Position numbers and translations under genes: made by a program
Shown: one piece after another, positions 1 to 5,411 of the stretch
Layout of the letters: the number at the start of each line of letters is the position of its first letter
How positions within the stretch are numbered: the first letter of the stretch is position 1
Notes under the pieces: model-generated
Seen by the model: the letters and a program-made list of their open reading frames with translations, nothing else
What the model was told of the DNA's origin: nothing
Databases searched by the model: none
Source of the DNA: Deltaproteobacteria bacterium
GTDB taxonomy: Bacteria > Desulfobacterota > Desulfobacteria > Desulfobacterales > UBA11574
Direction: 5' to 3'
Length of the DNA stretch: 5,411 bases
Assembly: GCA_019313025.1 (NCBI GenBank)
Contig: JAFDCA010000283.1
Span: forward strand, 1 to 5,411

Positions 1-67
1 AACTAATCGAGTGATGATCCGCAAATGTTGACTGTCAAAGCCGGAATCCGTCTGTTTTTTCTATTAT

Positions 68-96
68 TTGACAAACAAATCAGCCCGTGTTAGCAG
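68..96 (+). promoter_or_regulatory. Possible sigma-70-type promoter for the thiamin uptake operon
   Basis: A perfect TTGACA (-35) sits at 68-73. After a 17-base spacer comes TAGCAG (91-96) at the -10 position, which matches the TATAAT consensus poorly (3 of 6). Transcription would begin near 103, just before the riboswitch aptamer, which is where a leader RNA should start. The support is the good -35 and the position; the weak -10 keeps this tentative. Confidence 0.4.
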
Positions 97-107
97 TTAA
101 ATAATTA

Positions 108-204
108 CGTCACTGGGGGAGCCGATGTAAATCGGCTGAGAGGAGGCTATAAGCCTCGACTCCTGGAACCTGATACGGATCATGCCGGCGTAGGAAAGTT
201 GATA
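108..204 (+). promoter_or_regulatory. TPP (THI-box) riboswitch aptamer
   Basis: This leader RNA element binds thiamin pyrophosphate and controls the downstream transporter genes. The conserved landmarks occur in the right order. There is a GGGG-rich P2 5' side, then a P2 stem AGCCGAT/ATCGGCT (120-126 with 131-137). The invariant CTGAGA follows at 136-141. A variable P3 extension stem GAGGCT/AGCCTC (143-148 with 152-157) comes next, then GAACCTGAT (166-174) and the P5 arm and J region ending GCCGGCGTAGGAAA (184-197). The P1 boundaries are approximate. The genes that follow encode a thiamin-precursor ABC transporter, which independently fits the assignment. Confidence 0.95.
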
Positions 205-294
205 CCATTCCGTTGTTATTTTTCTTCCTGCTTGCCGGCGTTTAATACCAACCCTGGTCAAACCCAAGCTGATCCATAGTATGACCGGTGAACC
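184..294 (+). promoter_or_regulatory. Riboswitch expression platform, probably translational
   Basis: Three competing pairings are visible between the aptamer and the first start codon. (a) The 3' part of the aptamer can pair downstream: GCCGGC (184-189) with GCCGGC (234-239) and AGGAA (192-196) with TTCCT (225-229). This would destroy the ligand-binding core. (b) TGCCGG (233-238) can pair with CCGGTG (285-290) using four GC and two GU pairs, which covers the GGTGA ribosome binding site at 287-291. (c) CTGGTCA (254-260) can pair with TGACCGG (282-288). No GC hairpin followed by a T-run precedes the ATG, so translational rather than transcriptional control is inferred. Confidence 0.5.
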
Positions 295-1077
295 ATGCAT
301 AACAGAGCAAAAATCGACGAAAGGTTTGAGAGACGTCCGGCTGCTCCGAGCATTGAATTAGAACGGGTATCCTTTGCATATCCCGGTGAGCAGATCTTTC
401 GTTTCTTAAATTTTACCGTAAAAGGCGGTGAGTGGACATGCCTTATCGGTCCCAGTGGTTGTGGGAAGTCTACATTGCTCCGATTGATTTCAGGAACCCT
501 TCGAGAGGGACTTTCCGGACGAATTCGCTTTAGTGACAGCCACAATCATAAGGGACTGACTGCCTGGATGTCTCAAAAAGATCTGTTATATCCCTGGCTG
601 AGCGTCGTGGATAATGTCTGTTTGGGGGCACGTTTGCGGGGTGAAATGACGGCAAAAAAGCGTTCAAAGGCGATTTCGTTGCTCCAAGATTCAGGATTGG
701 GTGAATATGCTAACGTACTTCCATCATCTCTTTCCGGGGGCATGCGTCAACGTGTGGCGCTGTTGCGAACACTGATGGAAGAGCGTTCCGTGATCCTCAT
801 GGATGAGCCGTTTTCGGCACTTGATGCATTGACAAGACTCAAACTTCAGGATTTGGCGGCAAAATTGGTTGAAGGCGCAACCGTATTGATGGTGACCCAT
901 GATCCGCTTGAGGCACTCCGCCTGGGTCACCGAATATATGTTATGACCGACAGGCCAGCAAAACTGAGCGATGCATTGATTCCGCCAGGATCGCCTCCAC
1001 GTGATCCTGGTGATTCAGCCATCATTTCCATGCAGGCAACATTGCTCGAAAGGCTGGAGGGCAATAACAACTCATGA
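295..1077 (+). CDS. thiZ: ThiZ-like ABC transporter ATPase (thiamin pyrimidine precursor uptake)
   Basis: This is the cytoplasmic ATP-hydrolysing subunit (260 aa) of an importer of the nitrate/sulfonate/taurine-like class. All ABC landmarks are present: Walker A GPSGCGKST (52-60), Q-loop Q94, signature LSGGMRQR (146-153), Walker B VILMDEP (166-172), D-loop SALD (174-177) and switch histidine H202. Length is normal for the family. An in-frame stop at 289-291 makes ATG 295 the first possible ATG. GGTGA at 287-291 fits the 5' end of the anti-SD sequence. The stop overlaps the permease start by 4 bases. The thiamin assignment comes from the upstream TPP riboswitch and the NMT1/THI5-type binding protein two genes downstream; the ATPase alone would only indicate an SsuB/TauB-like protein. 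The symbol follows the ThiXYZ nomenclature. Confidence 0.9.
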   Translation: MHNRAKIDERFERRPAAPSIELERVSFAYPGEQIFRFLNFTVKGGEWTCLIGPSGCGKSTLLRLISGTLREGLSGRIRFSDSHNHKGLTAWMSQKDLLYPWLSVVDNVCLGARLRGEMTAKKRSKAISLLQDSGLGEYANVLPSSLSGGMRQRVALLRTLMEERSVILMDEPFSALDALTRLKLQDLAAKLVEGATVLMVTHDPLEALRLGHRIYVMTDRPAKLSDALIPPGSPPRDPGDSAIISMQATLLERLEGNNNS

Positions 1078-1838
1078 CTTTTATCCGTCCTATCGTCATT
1101 TTGTTCGGGTTGGTACTGATATGGCAGGCGATTGTTTTCATGACCGGCGTACCCGCATATATATTACCCGGACCCATAAGCGTCGTTGAAGCTGCTTTGT
1201 CTCACACAGGCCCTTTGTTGGAACATGCCATGACAACGGTGATTGAAATTATTGCCGGATTGCTGATTGGAACACTGTTGGGTGCTTTAAATGCTCTTGT
1301 AATGATCGCTTCTCGGTCTTTAAAACGCTGGCTGTTACCAGTTCTTGTCATCAGTCAAGCAATTCCGGTATTTGCCCTTGCCCCTCTTCTCGTCCTATGG
1401 CTGGGGTACGGCATGAGTTCAAAGATTGGAATGGCAGTTTTGATTATTTTTTTCCCGGTGACCGCAGCGTTCTACGATGGAATGCGCAGCACCGAGCCCG
1501 AGTGGTTGGAACTTGCACAGGTTATGAATGCAAAACCCATGGCAATTATCCGACATGTCAGGATTCCTGCGGCGCTTCCAGCGTTTGCTTCGGGTTTGCG
1601 CGTTGCGACTGCTGTAGCACCCATTGGTGCAGTAGTGGGCGAATGGGTTGGATCCAGTAGCGGCCTCGGATTTTATATGCTTCATGCCAATGCTCGCATG
1701 CAAATCGATATCATGTTTGCGGCACTTTCTCTTTTGTGTATCGTTTCCCTGGCACTTTACTTTTTGGTGGACAGGGCTATGATCAAAATCGTTTACTGGC
1801 AAAAAGAAGACAAAAAACAGGAGGGAAATCATCAATGA
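1074..1838 (+). CDS. thiX: ThiX-like ABC transporter permease
   Basis: This is the inner-membrane subunit (254 aa) that forms the translocation path; two copies would normally pair with two ATPases. About six hydrophobic segments are visible, near residues 5-23, 54-77, 88-112, 116-133, 170-190 and 213-233. The cytoplasmic EAA-type coupling loop lies at about 143-169 (ELAQVMNAK...RIPAALP), with N152 where many permeases have glycine. GEW followed by GLG (189-199) is typical of the SsuC/TauC/ThiX class. The start codon overlaps the ATPase stop as ATGA, and a GGAGGG Shine-Dalgarno site lies at 1056-1061. The 3' end overlaps the binding-protein start in the same way, indicating translational coupling. 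Specificity is inferred from context, not from this sequence. Confidence 0.9.
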   Translation: MTFIRPIVILFGLVLIWQAIVFMTGVPAYILPGPISVVEAALSHTGPLLEHAMTTVIEIIAGLLIGTLLGALNALVMIASRSLKRWLLPVLVISQAIPVFALAPLLVLWLGYGMSSKIGMAVLIIFFPVTAAFYDGMRSTEPEWLELAQVMNAKPMAIIRHVRIPAALPAFASGLRVATAVAPIGAVVGEWVGSSSGLGFYMLHANARMQIDIMFAALSLLCIVSLALYFLVDRAMIKIVYWQKEDKKQEGNHQ

Positions 1839-2797
1839 AACATAAATATCTTATCATATTTTTTATCGTGGCAACCCTGATGGCTGGCGGTGCAAATAAT
1901 TTATCCGCGTCAGAAAAAATTATCGTTGTGCTCGATTGGTTCGTCAACCCGGATCATGGACCGCTCTTTATCTCTTTAGAAAAAGGATTTTTCAGTCGGC
2001 GGGGATTGGATGTCAGCTTTCAGGTTCCTTCAAATCCGAATGACCCTCCAAAACTTGTTGCTGCCAAAAACGCAGATATTGCGGTTTCATACCAACCTCA
2101 GCATTATCTTCATGTTGATCAAGGATTGCCGCTGGTCCGAATGGCAACCCTCGTTGCAACGCCTTTAAATACGCTGGTTGTGCTTGCAGACAGTGACATA
2201 GAAAATTTTTCCCAACTGAAAGGTAAGACCGTAGGGTATTCAATCGGTGGGTTTGAAACCGTTATCCTCAAAGTCATGCTAGAAAGTCAGGGACTGTCTC
2301 TGGATACTGTAAAGCTGGTCAATGTTAATTTTTCGTTGTATCCGTCTCTTTTTTCTAAACGCACCGATGCCGTTATCGCTGCGTTTAGAAATTTCGAACT
2401 GAACCAAATGGACATAGAAGGACGGCCGGGCCGTGCATTTTATGTCGAGGAATATGGTATTCCTTTTTATGATGAATTGATACTGGTTACACATCGAGAT
2501 CTTGTCAAAAGGACAGCACTCAGAAAGTTTGTCGATGCATTGGAAGAAGGGGTTCAGTTTTTGGTCAACCATTCAGACGAAAGCTGGGAATTATTTGTTC
2601 GGGGGCGAAAGGATCTGGATAACCGTTTAAACCGCTTGGCATGGCGCGATACACTTTCTCGCTTTGCCCTTCGCCCGGGTGCACTGGATCGCGCCCGTTA
2701 TCAACGCTTTGCAAAATTCCTCAAAGAGAACGGCATGATTAAGAAAATTCCGAAGCTTGATGATTATGCGGTGGAGTTGCCTATTATCCATCCATAA
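1835..2797 (+). CDS. thiY: ThiY-like periplasmic binding protein, NMT1/THI5 family
   Basis: This exported protein (320 aa) should capture the transported ligand and deliver it to the permease. Residues 1-25 form a signal peptide: a KHK start, a hydrophobic core, and LSA before a likely cut at 25/26. The mature protein begins with the family hallmark LDWFVNPDHGPLF (33-45), followed by DPPKLVAAKNADIAVSYQP (70-88), LVATPLN (106-112), GYSIGGFE (134-141) and FRNFELNQM (184-192), all typical of proteobacterial ThiY-like proteins related to fungal THI5. Known relatives bind HMP or formylaminopyrimidine precursors of thiamin, and the TPP riboswitch supports that role. ATG 1835 is chosen over in-frame upstream codons because AGGAGGG lies at 1819-1825, 9 bases ahead, the signal peptide starts there, and it overlaps the thiX stop as ATGA. 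The last four residues and stop lie in the left arm of a long palindrome. Which pyrimidine is bound is not decided. Confidence 0.92.
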   Translation: MKHKYLIIFFIVATLMAGGANNLSASEKIIVVLDWFVNPDHGPLFISLEKGFFSRRGLDVSFQVPSNPNDPPKLVAAKNADIAVSYQPQHYLHVDQGLPLVRMATLVATPLNTLVVLADSDIENFSQLKGKTVGYSIGGFETVILKVMLESQGLSLDTVKLVNVNFSLYPSLFSKRTDAVIAAFRNFELNQMDIEGRPGRAFYVEEYGIPFYDELILVTHRDLVKRTALRKFVDALEEGVQFLVNHSDESWELFVRGRKDLDNRLNRLAWRDTLSRFALRPGALDRARYQRFAKFLKENGMIKKIPKLDDYAVELPIIHP

Positions 2798-2927
2798 ATG
2801 GCATCTTTCGGTCCAGACCGGTGTTCTTGCAATTTTGCATTCCTCGACGTAGCGCTGCTGCGTCTGCGGTTGAAAAATGGTTACGGCCTTAGCCTGAAAC
2901 TAAATCTACCATTTCTGGATGGACAAT
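2783..2927. repeat. 145-base imperfect palindrome spanning the thiY stop codon
   Basis: The outer arms 2783-2803 and 2907-2927 are complementary at 18 of 21 positions. A middle block, 2829-2839 with 2871-2881, pairs at 8 of 11. A central hairpin, GACGTAGC (2846-2853) with GCTGCGTC (2857-2864), has one GT wobble and a 3-base loop. All three share the same axis at base 2855 with no gaps, and the stretches between them also pair partially, so this is one structure rather than chance pieces. There is no long T-run at its end. It may be a palindromic mobile element (REP- or MITE-like) that inserted at the end of thiY, a bidirectional terminator between convergent genes, or both. No encoded protein was found. 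Confidence 0.8.
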
Positions 2928-2966
2928 AGATAGGTACCAACTTACGTCTTCACGATCGTTTCTTTC

Positions 2967-2990
2967 CCGTCACTCCGTCACTCCGTCACT
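2967..2990. repeat. Three perfect tandem copies of CCGTCACT
   Basis: The 8-base unit CCGTCACT occurs three times without interruption in the gap between the convergent genes. No gene lies over it. It is most simply a slippage-type microsatellite; whether copy number varies between strains cannot be seen here. Confidence 0.85.
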
Positions 2991-3037
2991 ATCATTTCAT
3001 GGGGAAGCACATCCTGTAAACACATACGACCAAGAGC

Positions 3038-3400
3038 TTATTTTCTAATTTTCGTGTCGGTTGTTTCTGAATATTTTTCAAGACGTTTATAACGGTTCAT
3101 TGCAGATTTTGCAAAGCGGCCAATGACCCTTGAAAGATCTGAAGTATTCCAAACAGAGGTGAACGGATCTGAATAAAAAAGTCTCTTGTTCATCATATAA
3201 TGGGGCTCGTGATCTAAAATAAGGGTGATATCTTCATAATCAAAATCTATTTTACCCTCAAAAATACTGTTGCATAATTCCATGATGGTTTGGACGAAAA
3301 AATTGATGACATCTTCAGTGGATTCAGCCAGGTTGAGTTTTTTTCTGAAGTCGGGAAGCACTTCATTTTCGTACTTTGTAAAGGAAATCTGTGGTGCCAT
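3038..3400 (-). CDS. Hypothetical protein, 120 aa, no recognised family
   Basis: I do not recognise this protein. The start is the ATG at 3400-3398, because AAGGAG (3413-3408 on the minus strand) lies 7 bases ahead; starting 12 codons further upstream would place the Shine-Dalgarno site inside the gene. The product is soluble-looking, with no signal peptide or membrane segment. Residues 24-48 look like an amphipathic helix (ESTEDVINFFVQTIMELC), followed by an acidic stretch IDFDYEDITLILD (51-63). An aromatic-rich middle (HYMMNKRLFYSDPFTSVW, 67-84) leads into a basic helical C-terminus (SRVIGRFAKSAMNRYKRLEK, 90-109). It runs opposite to its neighbours and appears to be a single-gene unit. The strong RBS and sensible composition favour a real gene. 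A perfect inverted repeat just upstream suggests regulation. Confidence 0.7.
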   Translation of the reverse strand: MAPQISFTKYENEVLPDFRKKLNLAESTEDVINFFVQTIMELCNSIFEGKIDFDYEDITLILDHEPHYMMNKRLFYSDPFTSVWNTSDLSRVIGRFAKSAMNRYKRLEKYSETTDTKIRK

Positions 3401-3415
3401 GACATTTCTCCTTTC

Positions 3416-3476
3416 TGTATCTGAAAACATCCGCAAGATTATGGTTAAAGGGCTAAATATGATTTTTTCAGATACA
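3416..3476. promoter_or_regulatory. Widely spaced 12-bp inverted repeat upstream of the small minus-strand gene
   Basis: TGTATCTGAAAA (3416-3427) is perfectly complementary to TTTTCAGATACA (3465-3476). After one mismatch, ATC/GAT adds three more pairs, leaving a loop of about 29 bases. The near arm ends three bases from the Shine-Dalgarno site of the minus-strand gene. It could be two half-sites for a DNA-binding regulator, or a 5' leader hairpin affecting translation. No clear -35/-10 pair could be placed. Confidence 0.6.
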
Positions 3477-3842
3477 CGTTATCGGCAATATGGGCCGATC
3501 GATCGATGGATTTCAAGATATGACCGGGCATTGTTATTTCCTTGAATTGAAAGAGAATGATGTTGGATGACTGGATTGGGTTTGGATTCGTGCATGATAT
3601 GGTCATTAGATTTTAATACAAGGATCAGCGCTTTTTACCGTTTATCTATAAATACCATAAAGAAAAGAATATCTCAACATTCTTTCTCCTGCAAAAATCA
3701 AAAATTTCTCCTCGTGGCCGTTCTCAGAATAACATTCCTTTTTAGTTCCTTAATCATTCCGTTTATCTGCAAGAACTCGCAAATAAAACCGCGTAAAAGC
3801 GAACAGGACAAAAGTGTTAAGATTATACTGCGGGAATATGAT

Positions 3843-3856
3843 AATTATCGATAATT
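3843..3856. repeat. Perfect 14-base palindrome AATTATCGATAATT
   Basis: The sequence equals its own reverse complement over all 14 bases and does not extend further. Size and symmetry suit a dimeric regulator's binding site, but no promoter is evident next to it and AT-rich DNA produces such palindromes more easily, so the role is open. Confidence 0.4.
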
Positions 3857-4015
3857 TGGGTCATCTCATGGCTATTCGCTTTAACGCGCTCTCATTTACT
3901 CAGACATCTTCCCGATGGAAACGGAATCATTAAGTGATTTACCGAAATTGTGACCCTAACCAAAAGAATCTCGCCAAAGGCGGATAAATCGGAACATATT
4001 TTCGGGGAATGTAAA

Positions 4016-4059
4016 ATGCACAAAAATATGTGCATGTTTGCCCAGTATTTCGTGCACGA
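4016..4059. repeat. Pair of GTGCA-containing palindromes
   Basis: ATGCACA (4016-4022) pairs perfectly with TGTGCAT (4029-4035) across a 6-base AT-rich loop. Fifteen bases further on is the perfect 10-base palindrome TCGTGCACGA (4050-4059). Both are built around GTGCA/TGCAC, which suggests two related binding sites, but this could be coincidence. Confidence 0.4.
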
Positions 4060-4185
4060 TAGTCTACCAGATCTTGTCCTTTAATTTGATTCCAAAATTA
4101 AAATTCATAGCATTTAAAATCATAATTGTCGCAAATATGAATGATATAAAGTTGTTCGGGTGCGATGTCCAAAAAATAATCTTAA

Positions 4186-4217
4186 AAATTCTACTGGATA
4201 TTGATCCAGTGGAATTT
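4186..4217. promoter_or_regulatory. Strong 14-bp inverted repeat ahead of the receiver/cyclase gene
   Basis: Bases 4186-4199 pair with 4204-4217 over 14 positions (13 Watson-Crick and one TG wobble) around an ATTG loop; the core is ACTGGAT/ATCCAGT. It ends 52 bases before the start codon. No T-run follows on the plus strand, so it is not a classic terminator for that direction. An operator or a leader-RNA hairpin is more likely. Confidence 0.6.
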
Positions 4218-4232
4218 GGCATGAATTTTGAT
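4217..4232 (+). promoter_or_regulatory. Weak sigma-54-like promoter match
   Basis: TGGCA (4217-4221) and TTGAT (4228-4232) have the correct 12-base GG-to-G spacing for a -24/-12 promoter, but the -12 element has GA instead of the near-invariant GC. Its first base overlaps the inverted repeat. If used, transcription would start near 4243, only about 27 bases before the start codon. Low confidence. Confidence 0.2.
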
Positions 4233-4269
4233 GCACATAGGATGAACCCTAATATTGCAAAAGGAGCCC

Positions 4270-5262
4270 ATGGACAAATTACTGTTTATTGATGACGAAG
4301 AGGGCATCCGGCGGTCTGTTGTTCGCGCCCTAAAAAACGAACCTTATGAGACCCATACTGCTGAAAACGGTGATATCGGCATAGCGTTTGTCAAAAAGAA
4401 TCTTTTTGAAGTTTCAACGGTCATTTCAGATTATAAGATGCCCGGATTGAATGGCCTTGAAACGCTTTCGGTAATTGGGTCCCTGAATCCGGAAATCACT
4501 CGAATCATACTCACCGGGTATACAACCATGGAAGCGGCGATTCAGGCGACCAATGATGGGATCGACGGATTTTTGACCAAACCGTTTGACAATGTGGAAC
4601 TCAGAGCCAAGATCCGTACAATCAATGTGCGGAAGCGTTTAAAACAGTTCGTGTCCGAGCAGGTTTACAAAAAGATTGAAAACGCACAGGGAGTTTTAAA
4701 ACCATCATTTCATGAGGTGTCGATCCTATTTTCCGATATTCGTGGTTTTACTCGAATGTCCCAGCATGTTACACCAGACAAACTCGCGTCTTTTTTAAAC
4801 AATGACTATTTTGCGCCACTGGGAGAGGTTGTCTATAAGTATCATGGTGTTGTGGACAAACATATCGGTGACAGCATTATGGTGGTATTCGGTTCACCTG
4901 TCTCGCATGATGATCATGCGATCCATGCGGTAAAAGCAGCCATGGCCATGCAGAGAAAGGCGATGGAAATTGATGAGAGACTTCATGAAAAAAATGGATT
5001 AAAACTTAAAATCGGAATCGGCGTATCGACAGGGAAGGTGTTTTCAGGCATTTTAGGTTCATTAAGAATCAAAGAGTATACTTCCATCGGTATGCCGGTC
5101 AATATTGCCGCAAGACTCCAGGGCATCGCAAATGGCGGTGAAATCCTCATCAGCGATACGACGTTTCAACAGCTCTCGGGTAAAATAGACGTTGAAGCCC
5201 TGCCTCCGGTGGCTGTTAAGGGTATCACTGAACCGATTATGGTTTACAAAGTAAAACCTTAA
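4270..5262 (+). CDS. Response regulator with C-terminal class III adenylate cyclase domain
   Basis: This cytoplasmic signalling protein (330 aa) should be switched by phosphorylation to make a cyclic nucleotide. Residues 1-120 are a CheY-like receiver: acidic pair D8/D9, phospho-acceptor D54 in ISDYKMPG, T82 in LTGY and K104 in TKPF. A basic helical linker (121-145) leads to the cyclase domain (about 148-330). Metal-binding aspartates are D156 (FSDIRGFT) and D201 (KHIGDS); N278 and R282 (VNIAAR) are the transition-state residues. K197 and T271 occupy the purine-recognition positions, favouring ATP and hence cAMP. All catalytic positions look intact. ATG 4270 gives the typical MDKLLFIDDE start; the only upstream option is TTG 4255, which overlaps the AAGGAG Shine-Dalgarno site. 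That site is only 3 bases from the ATG, an unusually short gap. Receiver-cyclase fusions are known in bacteria. No histidine kinase or cAMP-binding regulator is in the window. Confidence 0.93.
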   Translation: MDKLLFIDDEEGIRRSVVRALKNEPYETHTAENGDIGIAFVKKNLFEVSTVISDYKMPGLNGLETLSVIGSLNPEITRIILTGYTTMEAAIQATNDGIDGFLTKPFDNVELRAKIRTINVRKRLKQFVSEQVYKKIENAQGVLKPSFHEVSILFSDIRGFTRMSQHVTPDKLASFLNNDYFAPLGEVVYKYHGVVDKHIGDSIMVVFGSPVSHDDHAIHAVKAAMAMQRKAMEIDERLHEKNGLKLKIGIGVSTGKVFSGILGSLRIKEYTSIGMPVNIAARLQGIANGGEILISDTTFQQLSGKIDVEALPPVAVKGITEPIMVYKVKP

Positions 5263-5411
5263 GTGAGCCTAAACAAAACCGAGAATGATCATCGATGTTT
5301 TAAGATTGTGTTTCTGGATATCGAAGCATAACAATCTGGCATGTGATGCATTAACCCGCCTTACGATTCTGTCAAATCAAACCGCTCACTTTCTTCCCGT
5401 ATTTATCCACG
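5263..5411. other. Downstream flank with no gene seen
   Basis: No open frame or RNA gene is supported after the cyclase stop. A 7-bp inverted repeat AGATTGT/ACAATCT (5303-5309 with 5331-5337) has a 21-base loop and no T-run, so it is not a convincing terminator. An 8-base inverted pair AAGTGAGC/GCTCACTT (5261-5268 with 5384-5391) is far apart and may be chance. Confidence 0.5.

Larger units (their letters stand above)
3477..4185. other. Long AT-rich gap with no convincing gene
   Basis: About 700 bases separate the divergent small gene and the receiver/cyclase gene. Plus-strand frames at 3567-3854 and 4038-4292 are open, but they lack a Shine-Dalgarno site and use rare codons such as ATA and AGA unlike the neighbours. 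No tRNA or rRNA pattern was seen. What is visible is structure: a 6-bp hairpin ATCGGC/GCCGAT (3481-3486 with 3494-3499) running into a GATC-repeat palindrome (3496-3505), and an AT-only stem TTTAATTT/AAATTAAA (4080-4087 with 4095-4102). The stronger palindromes are listed separately. The region could contain a small RNA, remnants of a lost gene, or a long regulatory leader. Confidence 0.5.

Noticed and set aside
34..60. Possible terminator of an upstream gene before the T-run at 55-60
   Set aside because: The only pairing before the T-run is CGGA/TCCG with almost no loop, so no stable stem can be drawn. No upstream gene is visible to terminate.
1419..1835. Minus-strand open frame of 138 codons inside the permease gene
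   Set aside because: It is rich in Cys, His and Asn, as expected of an antisense shadow of a membrane protein gene; the plus-strand permease is fully supported.
2809..2820. Small hairpin CGGT/ACCG just after thiY as an intrinsic terminator
   Set aside because: It has only four pairs and no T-run, and it lies within the arm of the larger palindrome, which explains it better.
3567..3854. Open plus-strand frame of 95 codons with one hydrophobic stretch (a possible small membrane protein)
   Set aside because: It has no Shine-Dalgarno site. It is rich in ATA, AGA and AGG codons unlike the neighbouring genes, and its product resembles no known family. It ends inside an AT-rich palindrome.
4038..4292. 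Open plus-strand frame of 84 codons overlapping the start of the receiver/cyclase gene
   Set aside because: It has no ribosome binding site, its composition is that of AT-rich spacer DNA, and it runs out of frame into a clearly real gene.
1..5411. CRISPR arrays, tRNA or rRNA genes, transposase genes or phage genes
   Set aside because: I saw no regularly spaced direct repeats, no cloverleaf or conserved rRNA blocks, and no transposase or phage protein motifs on either strand.

Overview
The window looks like bacterial chromosome of moderate G+C. It is most likely from a sulfate-reducing or related Desulfobacterota lineage. That guess rests on overall protein flavour, the receiver/cyclase fusion and the style of the intergenic repeat, not on any diagnostic marker gene.

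Bases 1-2797 form a vitamin B1 uptake unit. A TPP (THI-box) riboswitch at about 108-204 precedes three tightly coupled plus-strand genes: an ABC ATPase (thiZ-like, 295-1077), a six-helix permease (thiX-like, 1074-1838) and an exported NMT1/THI5-type binding protein (thiY-like, 1835-2797). Both junctions are 4-base ATGA overlaps, so the genes should be translated together. The riboswitch and the binding-protein family agree on the role: import of a pyrimidine precursor of thiamin (HMP or its formylaminopyrimidine relative), shut down when TPP is plentiful. No tenA, thiD or thiE lies in the window. The leader has no clear intrinsic terminator, but it contains pairings that could switch access to the ribosome binding site.

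Bases 2783-2927 hold a 145-base imperfect palindrome centred on base 2855. Its left arm contains the last codons and stop of thiY. A triple 8-base tandem repeat follows at 2967-2990. The palindrome lies between convergent genes and may be a terminator, a mobile palindromic element, or both.

A small minus-strand gene (3038-3400, 120 aa) of unknown function has an excellent Shine-Dalgarno site. Just upstream of it is a perfect 12-bp inverted repeat with wide spacing. The following 870 bases have no convincing gene but carry several palindromes, the best being a 14-bp stem at 4186-4217.

The last gene (4270-5262) encodes a two-domain signalling protein: an N-terminal phosphorylatable receiver and a C-terminal class III nucleotide cyclase with all catalytic residues visible. 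No partner kinase is present. Its link, if any, to the thiamin unit or the small gene is unknown. Bases 5263-5411 show no gene.
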